Origin: an uncultured SAR324 cluster bacterium
GTDB taxonomy: Bacteria; SAR324; NAC60-12
Assembly: GCA_905182865.1 (NCBI GenBank)
Contig: CAJJCY010000003.1
Coordinates: 97,001 to 161,000, forward strand
Direction of reading: 5' to 3'
Length of the DNA: 64,000 bases
Part shown: one piece after another, positions 10,064-19,520 of the stretch
Position numbering within the stretch: the first letter of the stretch is position 1
How the letters are laid out: each line of letters starts with the position of its first letter
The notes under the pieces: model-generated
Databases searched by the model: none
The model's input: the letters and a program-made list of their open reading frames with translations, nothing else
What the model was told of the DNA's origin: nothing
Translations under genes and position numbers: made by a program

Positions 10064-11405
10064 ATGAACCAAGTATCTGTTTACGTTCTTGACATCAGCG
10101 TATTGCTTTGTACACCGGGAGCTCTTTTCGAGTTTCCAGATAAAGAGATTGTAATTCCAGTCACAATTCTTGAAGAACTGGATTCACTGAAGCTGGATTT
10201 AGGAGAAAAAGGGCGTTCTGCTCAAATTGTCAGTCAAATGTTAGATGAGTGCCGGCAATATGGTAGTTTAGTAGAAGGTATTCCCCTGCCGAATGGAGGG
10301 AAATTACGAATTGAGCTTACAGAACCAGAATCGAGTTTGCTGCCGTACAGCCTCAATTTGAGAAGAATTTCCAACAGAGTCCTGGCTGTTGCCTGGATGT
10401 TGAGTCAAAAAAACAAGGATCTTATCCTTGTTTCACAGGACGAAAATTTACGAACAAAAGCTAACACACTCAATGTTCCAACACTTTCATACAATGGGCA
10501 AAGATCAAATGACTCAAACCTATATGCTGGAATTCGTCAAAGTGAGGTCAGCAAACAAAAATTAAGGAGTCTCGGTAAACAGTCTTATATTTCTCTGGAA
10601 GAGGTTTTTTCAGATCAAAATCGAAATTTGTGAATTTTATCCAAATGAAGGCCTTCTTTTAAGCTGCACCGATGTTCCAGATGAACAGATATTAGCTACA
10701 TATCAGCAGGGTAAGAAGAACTTCGAACTGGTTCCCAAAGAACAGGGTGTTTGGGGCATCAGGCCTCTGAATCCTGAACAGCGCCTTGCACTGGCCTTGC
10801 TGATGAATCCAAAGATTCCTGTGGTAACACTGAGTGGAATATCTGGAACTGGGAAAACTTTACTGGCTCTTGCTGTCGGTTTGCAGCAATTAATGGTGGA
10901 CAATATTTACTCACGTATGCTGGTTTCACGCCCTATATTCCCAATGGGACGTGACCTGGGTTATCTTCCGGGTGATACTCAGGAAAAACTTGCTCCGTGG
11001 ATGCAGCCGATTTTTGACAATTTGGAATTACTGATCAATAATCCTGCTTCAAAAAATGGTTCAAAGCATGACCGTTACAATGAGTTGATGGATCGTGGAA
11101 TGCTGGTTGTTGAGCCGCTGACTTATATCCGGGGACGTACAATTCCAAATCAGTACATGATTGTTGACGAAGCCCAAAATTTAACTCCACATGAAATGAA
11201 GACGATATTAACACGTGTTGGTGAAGGAACTAAAATCGTTTTAACAGGAGATCCAAACCAAATAGACAATTCAGAAGTTAATCTTTCTTCCAACGGACTA
11301 AGCACACTGGTAGAGCGTTTCAAAGAATCCCCGTTGGCAGGACATGTACGCTTTACAAGTGTTGAACGCTCACCGCTGGCTGAATTGGCGGCAACTGTTT
11401 TGTGA
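10064..11405 (+). CDS. phoH: PIN-PhoH ATPase, frame-interrupted
   Basis: PhoH-like NTPase with an N-terminal PIN nuclease-type domain (VYVLDISVLLCTPGAL ... VTILEELDSLK) and a C-terminal RecA-like ATPase. The ATPase shows a Walker A GISGTGKTLLAL, VSRPIFPMGRDLGYLPGD and Walker B YMIVDEAQN. Two frames are joined: 10064-10633, then family sequence (FYPNEGLLLSC onward) in the next frame to 11405. One extra A in the A4 run near 10617 would restore a single protein of about 447 residues, the normal length for YlaK/PhoH2 types. I treat it as one gene with a likely sequence error. Confidence 0.88.
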
Positions 11406-11563
11406 ATAATCTGGAATCTGAAAATCTGGTTAAGAAAAAATGAATATGCGAATTTTGAATTTTCTTTAGAATTTCATGGACAAAACACTTAATAAATCCA
11501 TCTGCTTTTGTTATTATTGGTAACTGAAACTTTAAATAAGAAACTTGTAACTTTAAATTTTTC

Positions 11564-12817
11564 ATGTCATTAAATTGGAATTTTGAACCTCCTCCTCCTT
11601 CTGAATTTGCAGACCGTGAAGTCCATTTAACCGGTTCTCATTTATCCGGAAAGCAAATTGCTTTGCTTATAACCGGAAGCATAGCTGCTTATCGAATGCC
11701 GGATCTGATTCGTGATTTCCGCAGGGAAGGGGCAAATGTAGTTGTTTACGCAACGACTGAAGGATTACGTTATGTTGCCAGGGAGGCTCTTGAATGGTGT
11801 TCACAAAATCCCGTCATTGAAGGCTTTACTTCGGATGCAGAACATTTGAGTGACTCCACACCTTTCGATGCCTTCGTTGTTGCTCCTGCTTCGTACAACA
11901 CATTGAATAAGGCCTCTTTGGGAATTGCAGATTCTGTTGTCACTGCAGCAATTGCTGCAGCCCTTGGTAGAATGGAACGACAGGGAATTCCTGTCCTGTT
12001 TGCCCCGGCAATGCACGGTGCAATGCATAACAGTATCTTAACCCGTTCAATGCGGACTTTGCAGGAAATGGGTGTTACCTTGATCCCACCGGACCAATCT
12101 CATGGAAAAAACAATCTTGCTCCACTGGAGCTAATTGTAGCTACAACAATCCGGGCACTCAGCGAGTCGCCCCTTCGCGGAAAATCTTTGCTGATCACCG
12201 GGGGTCCAACCCCTGTTCCAGTGGATAATATCAGAAGGATCACGACACGTTTTACAGGTGCTCTTTCCATCCAATTGGCCCGTGAAGCATGGATGCGTGG
12301 TTCTGCAGTTGAATTGATTCTCGGCAAGGGAAGCCGCTCTGCTCCGGAATATATAAAAGCAAAAACCGCAGCAACTTTTGAGGATTATAGAAGTACCTTA
12401 AATGAATCGCTGCAGGAAGGAAACTATGATTGGGGAATTTTTACAGCTGCAGTTGCAGATTTTCAGCCGGAATCAGTTTTTGAAGGAAAACTTCCCAGTA
12501 ATCAGAAACAGTTAAGTTTGAAACTGGTACCGACTGTAAAGGTGATTGAAGAAGTTCGTCAGCATTTCCCTGAACTGAAAATGGTCACCTTCAAGTATGA
12601 AGAAAATATTTCTCATGAAGAACTGATGGAGATTGCAAAAAACCGGTTGTCTGAGAAGGGCGGTTCTCAACTGGTTGTGGCTAACCGTGTAGAAGAATTC
12701 AAACAGGATGGAACACAGGTGGCATGGCTGCTGGAATCAAAACAGGAACCACAAAAACATATTGGTAAAAAAGATATTGCAAACGCAATCCTTGACCGCA
12801 TTGAACTTACTGCATGA
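11564..12817 (+). CDS. CoaBC-like flavoprotein with altered decarboxylase motifs
   Basis: A 417-residue protein with the architecture of CoaBC (phosphopantothenoylcysteine decarboxylase/phosphopantothenate-cysteine ligase). The N-terminal flavoprotein half has GSIAAY, a conserved H94 and VVAPASYNTLNK. The C-terminal ligase-like half has ITGGPTPVPVD and TAAVADFQP. Two decarboxylase signatures differ: PAMN reads PAMH (H151), and the ACG motif with the catalytic cysteine reads SHG (179-181). This may be a divergent CoaBC or a paralogue with another role. It sits alone downstream of phoH. Confidence 0.75.
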   Translation: MSLNWNFEPPPPSEFADREVHLTGSHLSGKQIALLITGSIAAYRMPDLIRDFRREGANVVVYATTEGLRYVAREALEWCSQNPVIEGFTSDAEHLSDSTPFDAFVVAPASYNTLNKASLGIADSVVTAAIAAALGRMERQGIPVLFAPAMHGAMHNSILTRSMRTLQEMGVTLIPPDQSHGKNNLAPLELIVATTIRALSESPLRGKSLLITGGPTPVPVDNIRRITTRFTGALSIQLAREAWMRGSAVELILGKGSRSAPEYIKAKTAATFEDYRSTLNESLQEGNYDWGIFTAAVADFQPESVFEGKLPSNQKQLSLKLVPTVKVIEEVRQHFPELKMVTFKYEENISHEELMEIAKNRLSEKGGSQLVVANRVEEFKQDGTQVAWLLESKQEPQKHIGKKDIANAILDRIELTA

Positions 12818-12918
12818 TACTTTTAATGTAAGATTATGTATCTTCCTGCGACCTAAAATATACAGCAATTTGTTTTAAAAATTTAAACATAAATCTAACT
12901 CTTAACACTAAGAACCTC

Positions 12919-13520
12919 ATGGTGGATCGCTGGGCCAACACAGTCGTGCATCCGACAATGGATGACATAGCAAATTTTGTCCCCCGCCAAATTTCTGCCA
13001 ACTCTATTACGTTCATTGGTTTCGGAATTGGGCTCTTAGCTGTACCTTTGCTTTGGCTAAAACTCTATCCTGCAGCACTGATCCTGATTTTGGTCAACCG
13101 TTTTTTCGATGGACTTGACGGTGCAGTTGCCCGTAGAAACGGTGTAACTAATTTAGGTGGATACCTTGATATCACCTGTGATTTTATTTTTTATTCTGCA
13201 GTAATTGTAGGCTTTGCACTGGCCAGTCCGGAGAATAACAGTTTGACAGCAACTTTTTTAATTTTTTCATTTATCGGCACAGGGATATCGGTTGATCTTT
13301 TGCAGTCATTGCAGAAAAACACGGAATATCATCTACAGCACATGGACAAAAAGCTTTTTTTTATCTGGGAGGTCTGACTGAAGGGACAGAAACGATAATA
13401 TTTTATATCATCATTTGCCTGTTTCCGGAGTACTTTCCAATTCTGGCAGTAGTGTTTGGAGGTCTCTGTTGGATCACTGTTGTCGGCCGTTTTGGTTCAG
13501 CTTATTCTTTGTTACGCTAA
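12919..13520 (+). CDS. CDP-alcohol phosphatidyltransferase, frame-interrupted
   Basis: Membrane enzyme that transfers a phosphatidyl group from CDP-diacylglycerol to an alcohol. The signature is complete: DGLDGAVAR, then eight residues, then G-GYLD-ITCD. The reading frame leaves register near 13,290. Family sequence continues in the next frame (FAVIAEKHG, then YLGGLTEGTETI, then a membrane segment) to the stop at 13520. The joined product is about 200 residues and the normal size. The exact alcohol (glycerol phosphate, inositol or serine) cannot be read from the motif. Confidence 0.85.
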
Positions 13521-13594
13521 AAGTAAATAACCGAAACCACTCTGCACTCCGCCCTGAATGACAATTCATAATAATTTAAATTTTTACATTCCAT

Positions 13595-14764
13595 TCATGG
13601 TTTGACAAACAACTTACGAGGAACATTCGCCAGAGTTTCCACACCAGAATCTGTGATAACAATGCTTTCAGTTGTTTCCAATCCCCAATCGTCAAACCAA
13701 AGTGCAGGCATAAAGTGAAAGGTCATGTTTGGTTCCAACACCGTTTTGTCGCCTTTGCGAAAACTGACCGTCCGTTCGCCCCAATCCGGAGGGTAGCTTA
13801 ATCCGATGGCATATCCGCAGCGGCTTTCTTTTTCATAACCATATTTTGAAATTGTTTTGCGCCAAGCCGCTTCAATATCTTCCGCAAAGTTGCCGGGTTT
13901 TGCTGCTTCCAAACCTGCTTCAATTCCTTCGAGAACAGCCTTTTCAACATCTAAATACTTTTGTGGCGGCTGGCCTAAATAAATGGTCCGGGAAAGCGGA
14001 CAATGATAGCGCCGGTAACATCCAGCAATTTCAAAAAAAGTTCCGGAGTTGTTCGGAATTGGTTTATCGTCCCAAGTCAAGTGCGGAGCCGAGGCATCTG
14101 CGCCGGTTGGAGTCATTGGTACAATCGCCGTATAATCTCCGCCCGCATCTTCCGTACCTGTAATTCCCGAATGATAAATTTCTGCTACCAAATCATTTTT
14201 ACGCATGCCGGGTTCCATCACTTCAAAAATACGTGCGTGCATTTTTTCCACAATCCTCGCCGCTTTGCGCATGAATTCCAACTCTCTTGGAGATTTCACG
14301 GTGCGCTGCCAATTGACTAGTCCGGTTGAGTCAACAAAATTTGCCTGTACTAAATTTCTCTGCAAAGATTCCAGACAGGATGCAGTAAAATAATAATTGT
14401 CTTTTTCTACTCCAATTGTTTTTTGTGCCCAGTTCTTTTCAGTGAGAATCTTGCTTAAATAATCCATCGGATGTTTCTCGGGATTCTGCACATAATCATC
14501 CGGATAACCGATGATATTTTCGTGCTGCATGAACACCGTGAGTTTTGCTCCGTTGGCGTCCATTCCACGTCCATACCAAAACGGTTCGCCTTCCAACGAC
14601 AGTACCACGCACTGATGCACATAAAACGACCAACCGTCGTAACCGGTCAACCATGCCATATTGGACGGATCCGTAACGATCAGTACTTCAATATTTTTTT
14701 CATCCATACTTTTCCTCACCTTTGAAATGCGGATTTCGTATTCTTCTTTTTCAAATGCGGGCAT
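13595..14764 (-). CDS. doeA: M24-family hydrolase, probable ectoine hydrolase DoeA
   Basis: A 389-residue pita-bread-fold protein (M24/Xaa-Pro peptidase family). The N-terminal part has the stretches typical of DoeA: LTGYDGWSFYVHQCVVLS, YGRGMDANGAK and YPDDYVQ. DoeA opens the ectoine ring as the first step of ectoine degradation to aspartate. The next genes in the same orientation upstream are aspartate kinase and aspartate semialdehyde dehydrogenase, the route to ectoine. No doeB, ectB or other ect gene is in the window. A general Xaa-Pro peptidase is the alternative. Confidence 0.78.
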   Translation of the reverse strand: MPAFEKEEYEIRISKVRKSMDEKNIEVLIVTDPSNMAWLTGYDGWSFYVHQCVVLSLEGEPFWYGRGMDANGAKLTVFMQHENIIGYPDDYVQNPEKHPMDYLSKILTEKNWAQKTIGVEKDNYYFTASCLESLQRNLVQANFVDSTGLVNWQRTVKSPRELEFMRKAARIVEKMHARIFEVMEPGMRKNDLVAEIYHSGITGTEDAGGDYTAIVPMTPTGADASAPHLTWDDKPIPNNSGTFFEIAGCYRRYHCPLSRTIYLGQPPQKYLDVEKAVLEGIEAGLEAAKPGNFAEDIEAAWRKTISKYGYEKESRCGYAIGLSYPPDWGERTVSFRKGDKTVLEPNMTFHFMPALWFDDWGLETTESIVITDSGVETLANVPRKLFVKP

Positions 14765-14810
14765 ATTTTCCTTTGTTCAAGAGTTGTTTTGGTGAATTCT
14801 TCAAGACTGT

Positions 14811-14887
14811 GTCGAGAGGGCTGAGATGTAATGCCTTCGTAGAGAGGAATCCTTCAAGTCTATGTCGAGAGGGCTGAGATGTAATGT
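14811..14887. repeat. Tandem duplication of the lysC 3' end
   Basis: Two direct copies, offset by 52 bp, share a nearly identical segment of about 25 bp (GTCGAGAGGGCTGAGATGTAATG). One contains the aspartate kinase stop codon. The other lies just downstream and would encode the same last residues, HYISALST, followed by a different tail. It is a small local duplication that may have moved the stop codon. Confidence 0.7.
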
Positions 14888-16011
14888 CCGTAGAGTATCC
14901 GTAAAGAAGACGTCAAATAGTCTTCTTTCAGCAGATAACAAATCACATTTTTTCTGGAAGGAATTATTTCAGTTTCCGGAGGACTGATGCTTTCTGGAGC
15001 CGACTTGTCAAAGACAACTGAAATCGTGGCCCAGCCGTTTTCTTTACGCAGCGCACCGTATTTATTCTGCAGTTCCTTTACTCTGATTTCCAGATAAACA
15101 TCATTTTTCAGCACGAATCGGTACTCATCAACACGGATCATTTCTGGGACCAATTTGTCTGCATCCGTTTCTGCTTCAAACACAAGCAGGCTCATTTCAT
15201 CACGATGCGCAAGTGCGACCTGAATGCTATCTTCGGCAGCAGTTCCGTGAAAAATAGTAGTACCTGGGGCATTGCTGAAAGTGTTGCGGACAACAATCGT
15301 GGTTTGAGTTTGCAGTGCTGCTTTGATTGCCCTCGGATGGATGACTTTACTGCCTTCGTTGGCCATACTGAGGATTTGTGATACACTGACTGCATCCAGA
15401 AAATTCGCCTCAGAAATTTGACGCGGATCACAATTTGCGATTCCATCAACATCAGAATATATTTCCACCTTTTCTGCTTTCAAGGCAGAGGCCAACGCAA
15501 CTGCGCTCGTATCACTTCCACCGCGTCCCAGAGTACGCACATCTCCTTCGGCAGTTGCTCCCTGAAAACCTGCCACGACCGCAATTTTTCCTGCCTTTAA
15601 CGCACTCCTGATTCGAGCCGGATTGATTCCCAAGATTTCAGCGTTTCCTGGATTGTCATCTGTTAATATTCCTGCCAGACTGCCCGTGAAGGCTTGTGCC
15701 TGCAATCCATTTTGACTGAGTAAGTGGGAAAAATATGCAGAACTCAGGATTTCTCCAATACTCATCACTGAATCCAACTCTGCCGGATTTACCGGTTCAC
15801 CAAGATCTTTCATCAGAGAAATCAAAGTATCGGTTGCATAAGGCTCACCTTTGCGTCCCATTGCGGAAACCACCACAACCACCTGCTTGCCTGAATCCGC
15901 ATGGCTGCGGATATGTTTAATTGCGTGGGCTCGTGATTCTTCACTGCGGACGCTGGTTCCGCCAAATTTCATCACGATGATTGAATCAGAGGAACCTTTA
16001 TTCTTCTTCAT
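14860..16011 (-). CDS. lysC: Aspartate kinase
   Basis: A 383-residue enzyme phosphorylating aspartate, the entry to lysine, threonine, methionine and ectoine synthesis. It has the kinase signature VMKFGGTSV near the N-terminus, the GRGGSDTSAVALA nucleotide-binding motif and YSDVDGI. The regulatory C-terminal part is short and ACT similarity is weak, so feedback control may differ. It begins 25 bp after the asd stop and forms a unit with asd and doeA. The 3' end is tandemly duplicated. Confidence 0.93.
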   Translation of the reverse strand: MKKNKGSSDSIIVMKFGGTSVRSEESRAHAIKHIRSHADSGKQVVVVVSAMGRKGEPYATDTLISLMKDLGEPVNPAELDSVMSIGEILSSAYFSHLLSQNGLQAQAFTGSLAGILTDDNPGNAEILGINPARIRSALKAGKIAVVAGFQGATAEGDVRTLGRGGSDTSAVALASALKAEKVEIYSDVDGIANCDPRQISEANFLDAVSVSQILSMANEGSKVIHPRAIKAALQTQTTIVVRNTFSNAPGTTIFHGTAAEDSIQVALAHRDEMSLLVFEAETDADKLVPEMIRVDEYRFVLKNDVYLEIRVKELQNKYGALRKENGWATISVVFDKSAPESISPPETEIIPSRKNVICYLLKEDYLTSSLRILYGHYISALST

Positions 16012-16035
16012 ATTTACTCGGATTATTTATTAAAT

Positions 16036-17058
16036 CTACGGAACCCTCACCAAATTTCTTTTGACAAGTTCCTCTGCAATTTGGACAGTATTCAGTGCAG
16101 CTCCTTTACGCAAATTGTCGGAAACACACCACATGTTCAGTGCATTATCTGTAGAAAAATCCCGGCGGATTCGTCCAACAAAAACCGCATTTTTCCCTGC
16201 AGCATTGATTGCCAGTGGATAAACATTATTTTCTGGATCATCTTCAAGTTCAATTCCTGGAGATGCTTCCATCAATGTTTTGATATCTTCTACTTCAAAG
16301 GCTTTTTCAGTTTCAATGTTCAGGCTTTCACTGTGACTTGTAGCAACAGGTACCCTGACAGTAGTGGCAGTCATTTTGATTTTTGGATCCAGGATTTTTG
16401 CAGTTTCCAGAATCATTTTCATTTCTTCTTTGCTGTATCCGTTTTCAAGAAATACATCAATGTGCGGCAAAACATTGAAAGCAATCTGATGCGGATAAAC
16501 TTCGGCCTGCATTTCCTTTCCATTTGCAAAGGCATGAGTCTGGTTCTGCAGTTCCTCAACTGCAGCTTGTCCAGAACCACTGACGGCCTGGTAAGTACTA
16601 ACGATCACACGCTTGATTTTGTATGTGTCGTGAATTGGTTTGAGCGCCACGAGCATTTGGATCGTTGAACAATTTGGATTGGCAATTATGCCCTGATGAT
16701 TTTCTAATGCATCCGCATTGACTTCTGGAATGACCAGGGGATGTTCCTGTGACATTCTGAAAGCAGTAGAATTGTCGATTACCACGCAGCCTCTTTTAAC
16801 TGCTTCAGGAGACAATTCAAGCGATGCACCTTCACCGGCACTCATAATCGCGATATCAACTCCGGAAAAAGCATCCGCGTTTGATTCCACGACAGTGTAT
16901 TCTTCACCACGCCATTTGACTTTTGTACCAGCGTTTTGTGCAATATCGAGCAGGACTAGATTTTCGATTGGCAGATCACTTGTTTCCAGAATACCGCGCA
17001 TTTCTGTGCCGACATTTCCCAGGGCACCGACTACTGCAAAAGTATATTGTTTTATCAT
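16036..17058 (-). CDS. asd: Aspartate-semialdehyde dehydrogenase
   Basis: A 340-residue NADP-dependent enzyme making aspartate semialdehyde from aspartyl phosphate. The N-terminal nucleotide motif VGALGNVGTEM and the catalytic cysteine in GIIANPNCSTIQM are present. The last core segment (IRRDFSTDNALNMWCVSDNLRKGAALN) is typical. It is the first gene of the asd-lysC-doeA unit. The reading frame is intact. Confidence 0.95.
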   Translation of the reverse strand: MIKQYTFAVVGALGNVGTEMRGILETSDLPIENLVLLDIAQNAGTKVKWRGEEYTVVESNADAFSGVDIAIMSAGEGASLELSPEAVKRGCVVIDNSTAFRMSQEHPLVIPEVNADALENHQGIIANPNCSTIQMLVALKPIHDTYKIKRVIVSTYQAVSGSGQAAVEELQNQTHAFANGKEMQAEVYPHQIAFNVLPHIDVFLENGYSKEEMKMILETAKILDPKIKMTATTVRVPVATSHSESLNIETEKAFEVEDIKTLMEASPGIELEDDPENNVYPLAINAAGKNAVFVGRIRRDFSTDNALNMWCVSDNLRKGAALNTVQIAEELVKRNLVRVP

Positions 17059-17361
17059 TTTTTCAACAAATCCTTTTTTTCTTGTATGTAATTTTTTACA
17101 TCAGTTGAGTTTATAAAAACTGAAGCCAAGTGGCAAGCGGGTTATATCAATCTGTCAGCAGTTTTTTGCAGATGATTCTTAGTGCATAAAGCTGTTTTTT
17201 CGACTCTGATCTGCATTTAATTAATTCAGTTGAGTTTAGGTTCAACTTTATAAGGTTTCTCGGAACATGAGTTGCATTAACAGATTGTGCTTTTTATAAA
17301 TTTGCACTCAGTGTTATGAAATTCACTCTGGGTTGCATCTCCAACGATCCAGCAGGTTTAA
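17059..17361. other. Divergent intergenic region
   Basis: About 300 bp between asd (minus) and the first large lipoprotein (plus). It should carry both promoters. No RNA gene or repeat is evident. Confidence 0.5.
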
Positions 17362-19468
17362 GTGTCCTATTTTCAGAATTATCATTGGAAACTAGCAGCA
17401 TGTTCCATCATTTCAATTTTATTATTTGTTGGTTGTGCCGCAGAAAATGAAGATTCAAGTTCTTCTTCAAGTTCTTCTTTCAATATCAGTGGTACTGTAA
17501 CAGGTCTCTCCGGTGTTTTGATCATTCAAAATAACAGTGGAGACGATACTGTTGTTGAACAAACCGAATCGGAAGATGTAAGTTTTACTTTCAAGACCAA
17601 TATCAGTTCCGGAAGTACATATAGTGTTTCGGTAAAATTGCAGCCAAATTCACAAACCTGCACTGTCTCAGATGCTTCAGGTACAACTTCTCAGAACATT
17701 TCAAATATAACAATTGCCTGTACAAGCAGTAGCTACAATATTAGTGGAACAGTAAGCGGGTTAACAGGTTCTGTGGTTCTGCAAAATAATGGTGCAGATG
17801 ATCTCACAGTTTCCAACGGCAGCTTCAGCTTTACAAACAAAATCAACAAGGGCAGTGCATACAACGTAACTGTTAAAACCCAACCGTCTCCATTTACATG
17901 TTCTGCAGCCAGTAATCGCGGCCTTGCAAGTGATAATATGAGCAGTGTTTCCATTGTTTGTGCAGTCCGGGCCTATTTTTTAAGTGGAACGGCCAGTGGC
18001 CTGGGATCTACTACTCTGGGGCTGCAATTCGATAATGAAACAAAAACGCTCTCAGACAATGGCTCGTTCAGCTTTAGTACTCCAGTAGCAGAAGGTGGAG
18101 GCTACAGTATATACATTCCATCCCAGCCGGACAACAGAACTTGTTACGTGGCCAATGGAACACGCAGCAACGTTACTCAGGATTACACGGATCTTAAAGC
18201 AGTTTGCTGGGAATACATTGACAATGTAACCAGTGGAGGAATCAACGATAATGTCAGTCAAAATGGTAGCAATCCGCAACTTGTTGAATTCGATTCAACT
18301 CTTTACAGCGCCTGGGTGGAGCCTTCAAGTTCTGACAACAAAACCAGAATTCGAGTCGCAAAATATAATGATAACTCGAGTAGCTGGAGTTTTGTGGATT
18401 CTGTGGATTCTTCGGAATTAACTTCAAAAGCTTTAATTCTTCTGCAACTTCTGAGGATGCTTCACAACCGGTTTTATTTGTGGAAGATAAGACTACTCCA
18501 TCTTTATTAATGGCCTGGATTGAGGAGCTTGCCGGCACAAGTTATGTAACAATTGCAAGATACATAAATAGTTCCTGGAACTATGTTGCATTCATCAATA
18601 AAAATAATAATGCACTTTCATCTCCTCATGGAGTTTATCACAGTTTTGACAGCAGCCCCTACGTTACCTGGAGTGAATTGGATAATGCCAGTGTAAACCA
18701 AATTCGTGTGTCCAAGGCAACCGGAGCTTTTTGGGACGGCAACGGGATCACCGGTATCAATGATAACACTAGCCGCCATGCGACTCAACCAAGATTAGCT
18801 TCTTTGAGTTCCAACCTGTATGCAATTTGGACGGAGATTGGTGACAATGCAACTGGACAAATCCGGGTAAAAGTCAGCAGTGCAAGTTCCACCAGTTGGA
18901 CAGCAGTGGATAACAGCACAGCAGTGGATAACAGCACAACCTCCGGAATTAACAGAAACTCTACCTACAACGCAGAAGCTCCTGAACTGTCTGTTTTCAA
19001 CTCAAAACTATATGCTGCCTGGCAGGAGTCAAACAGCAATAACGTTACACAAATCAGAGTTGCCGTTTTCAATGGTAATATTACTTCTCCATCATGGAGC
19101 TTTGTTGATAATGGAGACAGTACAAAAGGTATGAACAAGATCATTGACATGGACGTAAATGAAAATGCGTCAGCGCCAAGGATGACTGTATTTGATTCCA
19201 GCCTTTACTTGACATGGCTCCAGGAGGACGGACTGAGCAAACAAATGCGGCTGGCAAAGTATAACGGTAATGACAGTTCTCCGGAATGGACTGTAGTAGA
19301 CCGTTACGATGAGTTAGGTATCAGCCGCTTTGGCTTAAATTACAATATATTAAAAGTTGCTGCAACTCCAGTCATGGCAGCAAGCAGCTCGAAACTATAT
19401 GCTGCCTGGAGTGAGACCTGAACAGCAGTGGAAAAACTCAAATCAGAGTCGTGAAAAATCCATTTTAA
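17362..19468 (+). CDS. Large repeat lipoprotein 1, frame-interrupted
   Basis: Surface or periplasmic lipoprotein with a GTG start, a signal peptide and an LFVGC lipobox. It then has three related 80-residue modules of Ig-like type (SGTV-GL-G ... LQNN-DD ... QTC-V) and a long block of repeats rich in YAAWSE, IRVA-YN and NATGIN-N, which resemble beta-propeller blades. The frame breaks near 18,418 and again near 19,416. Homologous sequence resumes after each break and ends at IRVVKNPF near 19,468, matching the end of the neighbouring paralogue. An 18-bp tandem duplication lies at 18,899-18,940. Confidence 0.75.
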
Positions 19469-19520
19469 ACTGCAAAATCATGAAAAACCATTTCTCTAAC
19501 TTGAACTGCTTAACCTGAAA

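Noticed and set aside
13340..13347. T8 run as the cause of the frameshift in the phosphatidyltransferase
   Set aside because: The family sequence before (AEKHGISSTAHGQKAFF) and after (YLGGLTEG) the run is in one frame, so the break lies upstream near 13,290.
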